The position numbers and the translations under genes are program-made. The notes beneath the pieces were generated by a model, which saw nothing but the letters and a program-made list of their open reading frames with translations, did not search any database and was not told the origin of the DNA. 12,255 nucleotides of DNA from an uncultured Nitrosomonadales bacterium (GTDB lineage: Bacteria > Pseudomonadota > Gammaproteobacteria > Burkholderiales > Gallionellaceae), in NCBI GenBank assembly GCA_903934275.1, contig CAIZNF010000334.1, forward strand, positions 1 through 12,255, read 5' to 3'. Below, one piece after another: positions 6,733 to 12,255 of this stretch. Numbering within the stretch: position 1 is the stretch's first letter; each line of letters starts with the position of its first letter.

Positions 6733-7803
6733 TCATGCATCGAATGCAAGGTGACATTCACTTTGAGTGATTGTATCGTACAACCTTCGCAACCTGTTGT
6801 CCATCGGCACTGCCGGTTGCGCGTCTGAAGTACTCATGGAAACTATTAAATCCGGCCGGTACCACACGTATGTTGACGTATGGTGATTTCCACTTCCGAA
6901 CGAATTGTTGGGTACCTCGATGTATTCTAAAACACGCCCCAGAGGACACAAAAACAGACGATCGTCCGACAAATCGTAGTCGTTGGGCTGTTGAAACCAG
7001 GGCAAATGGCGCTCGATGGGGGGCTGCTGCATGTACTTCCTTAACACAGGCGGACTGAGGGCACTGGAAGCCAGCGCCTCTACAGTAGGTGACGAGAGCA
7101 TCCAGCGGTGATAGCCAAAAAGTTCCCACGCTCTCCCGAGGTTCTTTGACAGCTCATCAACAACCGTGGATGCTGCCTTAGCCTGCCCGTCATACACGTA
7201 TATCAGAGTAATACCGCGTGGGTCGAATGTGGTTGCGTCTCCCAGGGCAAATGCCATCCTTCCAAACGCGCTCTCTCTGCCAGTCCGGCGCCGCACTTCA
7301 TCGAACTTTGTCTTGATCGCAAGAAAGATTTGGGGCGACACCTCTAGACCAAACGCTACCACGCCCAAAAACCAACTGAAGTACGCAACAGCACAGCCCT
7401 CTCCAGCACCAGCATCGACCAGCAAGTGCCGCCGTGGGTTGAATTTTTCCATTCCCCCATAGATCATCAAGATGACAGCAAGAACCCTTTTCATTGACGC
7501 AAAGTCCGTGTGGTTATATATATGGCCACCTTTATCGAGTGAACTTGTGACGAGCGGTGCGTGGCCGCCATAGTTTTGCTTCCACTTATCATCTTTTTTT
7601 TTCTCAGTTAATTGTCGATGCGTGGTAGCGTTGGTTTTTCCTTCTGCCAGGAGCACACGGAAGGCGGATGTGAGCTCGTTACTGGGAATTCTGAGCGGCA
7701 TCGCGGCAACAGCGCGGATCGCAGCTTCTGTCTGCACCATTTCGCAACTGGTAACGCTGCCCTCGATCGGTTGCCGCTCTACCGGTACGTCTGCCCGCTC
7801 CAT
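6733..7803 (-). CDS. Class I SAM-dependent methyltransferase, possibly DOT1-like
   Basis: A single exon of 356 residues. ATG 7803 is the first ATG; the frame is open further upstream but only with non-ATG codons that overlap the divergent gene. The SAM-binding fold shows motif I LLVDAGAGEG (127-136), the acidic post-I residue in FGLEVS (E154), then FALGDATTFDP (185-195) and ITLIYVYDG (198-206) at the motif III/IV positions. The order GxG, GxE, GD with an upstream YxxxG resembles DOT1-type lysine methyltransferases, but a DPPY-type or NPPY catalytic motif is absent and I cannot name the substrate. The C-terminal third (HLPWFQQPNDYDL, VLEYIEVPNN, TSTYVWYRP) is not recognised and may bind the substrate. 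A basic stretch EKKKDDKWK (68-76) lies near the N-terminus. It is divergent from the large gene at 7851. Confidence 0.8.
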   Translation of the reverse strand: MERADVPVERQPIEGSVTSCEMVQTEAAIRAVAAMPLRIPSNELTSAFRVLLAEGKTNATTHRQLTEKKKDDKWKQNYGGHAPLVTSSLDKGGHIYNHTDFASMKRVLAVILMIYGGMEKFNPRRHLLVDAGAGEGCAVAYFSWFLGVVAFGLEVSPQIFLAIKTKFDEVRRRTGRESAFGRMAFALGDATTFDPRGITLIYVYDGQAKAASTVVDELSKNLGRAWELFGYHRWMLSSPTVEALASSALSPPVLRKYMQQPPIERHLPWFQQPNDYDLSDDRLFLCPLGRVLEYIEVPNNSFGSGNHHTSTYVWYRPDLIVSMSTSDAQPAVPMDNRLRRLYDTITQSECHLAFDA

Positions 7804-7850
7804 TTTTAACGGTCCGGCCCACGCCGGCAAGCCGGCAAGTTCGCGCCAAG
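7804..7850. promoter_or_regulatory. 47-bp divergent promoter/5'-leader with E2F-like site
   Basis: Only 47 bp separate the two start codons. TTCGCGCCAA at 7840-7849 is a perfect match to the 10-base core of the E2F/DP consensus TTSGCGCSAA. It sits one base before the plus-strand ATG. A tandem GCCGGCAA pair lies at 7823-7838. E2F sites control S-phase genes in animals, plants and algae. The gap is too short for two full leaders, so promoter parts must lie inside the coding sequences or the transcripts must have very short leaders. Confidence 0.45.
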
Positions 7851-10800
7851 ATGGACGACGCAACGCAGATGGACGTAGAGTTTGCAGGTAGTGACAGAAT
7901 TACCCGTGCTAGCTTGAATGGAGTTACTCGGGTCTACGATGAGGACATAAAATCACATGATTTTGAGAAATACGCGTCATCAGACTCAGGTGAATCCGAA
8001 CCGGAAACTGCAGACGTAGCGGACAATGAAACAGATGCAGCTACCGCTGGTGATTGGGAAGGGACCAGGGTAACCAAAACAAAAAAACGGCAGGAGCGGG
8101 GGAAAAGCAAAGTAGCAGGAACGATTGCGAAGAAGAAAATGCGACATGAAAAGGGGGAAGGTCGTGGCGGTGGGTGTTTGACCTCGTCATTCGTTGTGAA
8201 GATAGAAGGTGGAGTGAAACATGAGGGCGCAGCGGGATCTCGAGCACGTGTGCCCCAGCTTCTTTGGACCTTATTGGCCGGCCACGATCTCTACTCGAAT
8301 TGTGAAATCCATCTCGCGACGCATGTGGTTGAACTGTTGTTAGATTGGTTTCTTCCCAAGTTCACTAGCGCTTCGATTTTTTTTCCCGTTTATGAATTCC
8401 TGTACTTGAACCCGGATAAGTTGTGCCAGTTTCCACGTGAAGCATTAGCGGACGCTGTTTCATTTTTGGACGTATGTAGTAGAAACACAGCTTCAGATCC
8501 TGTGACCCATGCTCTTCTTTGGGACAATCCGCACCTCAAAGCAGTTTTCCGTCATCTGCTAGAGGCGTCTGGTGTGATCACAGGTGGTGCAGAAGCCGTA
8601 GAGCAGCATTGCGAAGTGATCGAGACTTTACGGCTATATTTAAAAAATTTGCAGGACCCCTTAAAATTATTTTCCTGCATATCTTGTGATGCATTAAAGG
8701 AGGAAGCGGAATGCGCTCGAGTGTTTTTTATGTTGCAACCGGTTATGCTCAACCTCGACGCATTGGGCTCCTTGATGTTACACGATCCGGATAAGACCAT
8801 CCAGCTTCTGAGTGCGCCAACCACATGGGTTAAAATCAATACGCTGTGTGACAAAGGATCCACCGGAACCCAAGACCTCCTTTTTATTAAAGGTGCGTTC
8901 AAGGAAATGGTTTTGCTGATCCGAGATGGAATCGCTCTGCTTCCACACGAGACTGTGAAGGGCCTGCGGGCGCGGCCATGGGTAATGACTCCGCGGCAGT
9001 GTACGGACACGTGGAATATTCTGGTGCGTTTTTATTTGAATTTCTTTAACACTCAAACCCAATGCTGTTTTGACCCACTCGTTATTCATCAGCATGAGGC
9101 GCTAAATGAACAAGTCCGAGAGACCATGGAGCAATATCTCAGGAGGGTAGAAGATGACCGGAAGGTTCTGGCGGAGCACAAGGCTTCTGAGGAATCGAGG
9201 TTAGAATCTGAAAAAGAACAACGCACACGGGCGCTGGTGCGAGCAACTCAACAGGTCGAGCAAGCAGCTGCCGCTAAAGCTGATGCCAAGAAGGCCTTGG
9301 ATGCAGCGTTATTACAGGTACAGGCGGGCAAATCTATGGGCCCGGTTGCCGCGGCCTCATCCATGGGTTCGGTTGCGGCAGTTGGCGAGCTTGAGGTGGT
9401 TGTTAGCGGTGGTTCGTCATTGGATCCTAATCCTAATGCCGTTGATGTGCTGCCGGGTGGGCATGCTCCTGATGCCGATACCGACCGGAATCTGGAAGAC
9501 CTGCGACGTAGTTTGGCTAATTCAGAACGAGTACTGCAGCTTGCGAACGTGGAGAAGGAAGGTGCTCAAGTAGCAGCCGTATCAGCGCAGGTTCCTTCTG
9601 TGCGCAGCAATCCGTTACCCAGTCCCGGCAGCCTGGTACCCGCTGCCGTTGAGACACCCCCTACTCTTGTTTTGTCAGAGGGGCCTCTTCCTGATGGTTT
9701 AGCTGCGGCCGTGTCAGCGTCAATGATGTGGCTACGACCTTTTTTACTGTCACACTGCACCGACGTGGTGATGGCGTTAGCGATTAGTCCGGTCGGACCA
9801 ACGGTCGTCCGCATTTCGCAGGGGACCAGCGGTGTAAAATTTGATTTGTTTCACGTGCCATCGCGGACTACGGAGAGTGGACTTGAGGAACCCCTCTTAA
9901 ATGTCCGTCTCATCATCGAATCATTTTTGGACGGCGTTCACGATCGATCAGTTCCGAGTCGGCACACGAAGTCCCTCACGTGTAAATTAGACAAAGCTCG
10001 CTCGTCGAATGGTAAGGCAGACATTGAAAAGGTTGCGAGTTGTTTGGGGCAAGATCACGTGGCATTTGTGTGTGGAGACGATGACGACGGTGCTGGTTCC
10101 GCTTTGTGGAGAAGTTTGAAGGATCAAGATCGGCAAGCTAGTTTTGAAGATAGTTTTGAAATCACCACGACTATTTTGCCTGCTGTCAGTGTCGGTACTA
10201 CGCTCTCGTCTCAGGTGTTGCCCCTTCTACCGGCATTAGCAGTATTTTCTGCGCTCGCCCGGGGATATGGGCACTTTGATGTGGGTCTCTTTTTTCGTAT
10301 TCAGACGTATCAAGTCCTTACCCTGGCCAAGACTGGGCCCGCGTACTATTTTGCGGAATTGTGTGTTCCACGTAACCTCGCGTCCAGAGCTGAGATCGCT
10401 GTATTTGATCATGCTTTGTTGCTGGGGTGGGCGCAAACTTTGACCGGCGGAAATATTCCAGGTTGTGTGCCCAACCTTCCGGGGGCTGGCGGTTGGTTCA
10501 TTCCGTCGCGGCAGAACTGTGCAAATTGGCTGAAGTGTCAGTTTCAGGGTGGTATGGATGATACTAGGGCTGATGTAGGTAACACTTCTCCCCAGTGGAT
10601 GCTAGGCGTGTACAACAGATATAGCGCGCCGTCGTTGATGGCACAAGAAACTACAACGTTCGCGTTAGACTTTCCATTGTCGAAGGACACAAACTCTTTC
10701 GGGGGAATTTTTAGAAAGGCAGAAAATTCACGTGGCAAATATCTGGAGTCCCGCGACGTGTACCATCACCAAGCAGCCGTATGGGCGTCTGACATGTTGA

Positions 10801-12137
10801 AGGTGGTGGATTTAAACGCCAGTTATATGTTTGGAATCACCACCCCTGCGTGCGAGGACGAACGCAAGCTGTATCTTCAGTATTCAAAACTTCCCGTGTC
10901 CGAATTCCCTAGATGCTGTGTGTCCACTTTTGGGGGCAGTGTGTTAGACGCAAATGTGCGCAAATTTACTGGAGTTTTAGCCCCTAATCCCGAGCAACTC
11001 GCTTATCTCAGTACCCTGACGGTCGACGACAGGGAGCTACTACGGAATCATGCGCTTTTTTTGATCGAGTTTTTTGTTAGGATTTGCTCTGAATCGCCTG
11101 ACCTTTTTGTGAAAAACGGAGTCGCTTCCCAGTCCGAGTCGATATCCGCACTTCGTGGGTTTAGTGACGAGCTGACGCGTCTCTCGGCCCCAGGAGCAAC
11201 TGCTGCGGGTCAGTCACATTCCGTTGATGAGCAAAGACGGACCTTATGTTTACAGATTAAAAAATGTTGCGAACTGTTTGATTACTACAACCAACCACTA
11301 CGTCGATTTTTGGATTTCGGTTTTAACTGCCTGGTCTATCCCGCTTACCGTGAACTGGCGTATGTAATCACTTTACGTCAAAAGAAAAAACAGGGAAACA
11401 AGGCGGCCATGACGGTGCTCGAAAAAAGGTCACTGACTTATCAGGATAGAATCCAACTTGCGCAAGCGCACGCAAAGGAGCAGCTATCTGCGTCTTCCTA
11501 TCCCACAGCAGAAGCTGAAACGGCTGTTTTGGAAGCTTTGTGTGTAGGGAGAGTTTTCGTTGGTGGCAGTCTGCGACAGGGACGGGAAGGTCTGGATGTC
11601 GTATACCTTGATGACTGTGTCCCTGTTGGTGCATCAAATCAGCTAGTGGCCGACCCAGTGTCCGTGAAAATCGCACTGATTGGATTGGTTGATGCGGATC
11701 CCGAGCGGAGGTTCGCCCTGGATTCTAGGTGGCTGGACAACAATATCTCGCCTGACGGCTTTGTGGTGGTGGAAGTGCTTACCCAGTCGAAACATGCGTT
11801 CGTCATCGACGGCGGTCCCGGAACTACGAACATAGCGGGCATTGTTTTCCTGCTCGGCCACTCAAGCTGGAATCAGTACCTTAAGGGATCACTAGTTGGA
11901 AGGCAGTTATCCAGTTTGGAACCGTGGATGGGGCGTACTTCATTGCAGACTAAAATGATCGAGCTTGATGTGAATTGTGATCTGTTCGAAATTTGTGATG
12001 GACAGTTTCCACTCTCCTGGATTTCCATCCCGCGGATCCACAATTTGATGAAAATGGGCAAGGGTGCCGATGTTCAGTGGAAGAGAGGAAATGCAGTGAT
12101 AAGTGGGCTCATCTGTCCAAACCAATTCTGTGTTTGA
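7851..12137 (+). CDS. Large orphan protein, 1428 residues, nuclear-type, coiled coil
   Basis: I do not recognise a family. One uninterrupted frame starts at ATG 7851 (context GCCAAGATGG, good for eukaryotes). Residues 44-66 are acidic and Ser-rich. Residues 74-108 are strongly basic (TKTKKRQERGK, AKKKMRHEK), a likely nuclear localisation signal. VKIE and VKHE, both fitting the SUMO consensus, lie at about 114-123. Residues 130-410 look globular and helical. A charged coiled coil spans about 418-492 (EQYLRRVEDDRKVLAEHK, then Ala-rich heptads) with a shorter one at about 543-580. A low-complexity linker contains SMGPVAAASSMGSVAA (about 494-510). Residues 620-1428 look globular, with aromatic and Cys-rich parts but no catalytic motif I can name, and no membrane segments stand out. 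It shares its 5' region with the methyltransferase gene, suggesting co-regulation. Confidence 0.85.
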   Translation: MDDATQMDVEFAGSDRITRASLNGVTRVYDEDIKSHDFEKYASSDSGESEPETADVADNETDAATAGDWEGTRVTKTKKRQERGKSKVAGTIAKKKMRHEKGEGRGGGCLTSSFVVKIEGGVKHEGAAGSRARVPQLLWTLLAGHDLYSNCEIHLATHVVELLLDWFLPKFTSASIFFPVYEFLYLNPDKLCQFPREALADAVSFLDVCSRNTASDPVTHALLWDNPHLKAVFRHLLEASGVITGGAEAVEQHCEVIETLRLYLKNLQDPLKLFSCISCDALKEEAECARVFFMLQPVMLNLDALGSLMLHDPDKTIQLLSAPTTWVKINTLCDKGSTGTQDLLFIKGAFKEMVLLIRDGIALLPHETVKGLRARPWVMTPRQCTDTWNILVRFYLNFFNTQTQCCFDPLVIHQHEALNEQVRETMEQYLRRVEDDRKVLAEHKASEESRLESEKEQRTRALVRATQQVEQAAAAKADAKKALDAALLQVQAGKSMGPVAAASSMGSVAAVGELEVVVSGGSSLDPNPNAVDVLPGGHAPDADTDRNLEDLRRSLANSERVLQLANVEKEGAQVAAVSAQVPSVRSNPLPSPGSLVPAAVETPPTLVLSEGPLPDGLAAAVSASMMWLRPFLLSHCTDVVMALAISPVGPTVVRISQGTSGVKFDLFHVPSRTTESGLEEPLLNVRLIIESFLDGVHDRSVPSRHTKSLTCKLDKARSSNGKADIEKVASCLGQDHVAFVCGDDDDGAGSALWRSLKDQDRQASFEDSFEITTTILPAVSVGTTLSSQVLPLLPALAVFSALARGYGHFDVGLFFRIQTYQVLTLAKTGPAYYFAELCVPRNLASRAEIAVFDHALLLGWAQTLTGGNIPGCVPNLPGAGGWFIPSRQNCANWLKCQFQGGMDDTRADVGNTSPQWMLGVYNRYSAPSLMAQETTTFALDFPLSKDTNSFGGIFRKAENSRGKYLESRDVYHHQAAVWASDMLKVVDLNASYMFGITTPACEDERKLYLQYSKLPVSEFPRCCVSTFGGSVLDANVRKFTGVLAPNPEQLAYLSTLTVDDRELLRNHALFLIEFFVRICSESPDLFVKNGVASQSESISALRGFSDELTRLSAPGATAAGQSHSVDEQRRTLCLQIKKCCELFDYYNQPLRRFLDFGFNCLVYPAYRELAYVITLRQKKKQGNKAAMTVLEKRSLTYQDRIQLAQAHAKEQLSASSYPTAEAETAVLEALCVGRVFVGGSLRQGREGLDVVYLDDCVPVGASNQLVADPVSVKIALIGLVDADPERRFALDSRWLDNNISPDGFVVVEVLTQSKHAFVIDGGPGTTNIAGIVFLLGHSSWNQYLKGSLVGRQLSSLEPWMGRTSLQTKMIELDVNCDLFEICDGQFPLSWISIPRIHNLMKMGKGADVQWKRGNAVISGLICPNQFCV

Positions 12138-12255
12138 TGTGGTCTGTAGTCACCCACCCAGCCATTGCAACAGGTGGGGGCAGAGTTGTCTAACTCAATA
12201 CAGATATAACCCCATACATGACGCGGGAAGCTCTGTGTAGTGTAGGGTAGCGCGA
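12138..12255 (+). other. 3' flank of the large gene
   Basis: 118 bp after the stop codon. No AATAAA is present within the window and no further gene start is visible. A short inverted pair, CCCACCCA (12152-12159) and TGGGGGC (about 12175-12181), is too imperfect to call a terminator. Confidence 0.4.

Noticed and set aside
7804..7863. Extension of the minus-strand methyltransferase to 7863
   Set aside because: The codon at 7863 is TTG and would overlap the start of the large gene. ATG 7803 is the sensible start.

Overview
The window looks like nuclear DNA of a microbial eukaryote, most likely an alga or other protist; I cannot name the lineage. The reasons are spliceosomal introns of only 55-62 nt (GT...AG, with CTGAC- or CTAAC-like branch sites and pyrimidine tracts), AATAAA polyadenylation signals, (CCCTAA)2 telomere-type repeats, minisatellites, nuclear-localisation-like stretches, and no bacterial ribosome-binding sites or operons. 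Overall composition is moderate in GC.

Layout from left to right. (1) 1-468, minus strand: the first exon and the start of an intron of an unrecognised gene that runs off the window; the spliced frame is not the longest open frame there. (2) 816-3195, plus: a two-exon gene whose 773-residue product is a tyrosine recombinase/integrase-fold protein with a C-terminal CCHC zinc finger. (3) 3196-4251: no gene; palindromes, short duplications, and a second copy of the recombinase gene's last 103 bp, split by 14 bp containing two CCCTAA telomere units. (4) 4252-5745, plus: a three-exon gene for a PRMT-type protein arginine methyltransferase-like protein, with a possible micro-exon and alternative last exon at 5849-6211. 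(5) 5748-6730: a 62-bp direct repeat carrying AATAAA, an 11-bp minisatellite, a 113-bp tandem repeat and a hairpin. (6) 6733-7803, minus: a second, unrelated class I SAM-dependent methyltransferase. (7) 7851-12137, plus: an uninterrupted 1428-residue orphan protein with acidic, basic and coiled-coil segments. Genes (6) and (7) are divergent, with only 47 bp between their start codons; that gap contains an E2F-like site.

How the genes may work together is inference. A tyrosine recombinase with a zinc finger is typical of eukaryotic mobile elements such as Cryptons and fungal Starships, and two methyltransferases plus a large nuclear-looking orphan protein could be cargo or accessory genes of a large element. 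No element ends are visible, so this could equally be an ordinary chromosomal neighbourhood containing a domesticated recombinase.
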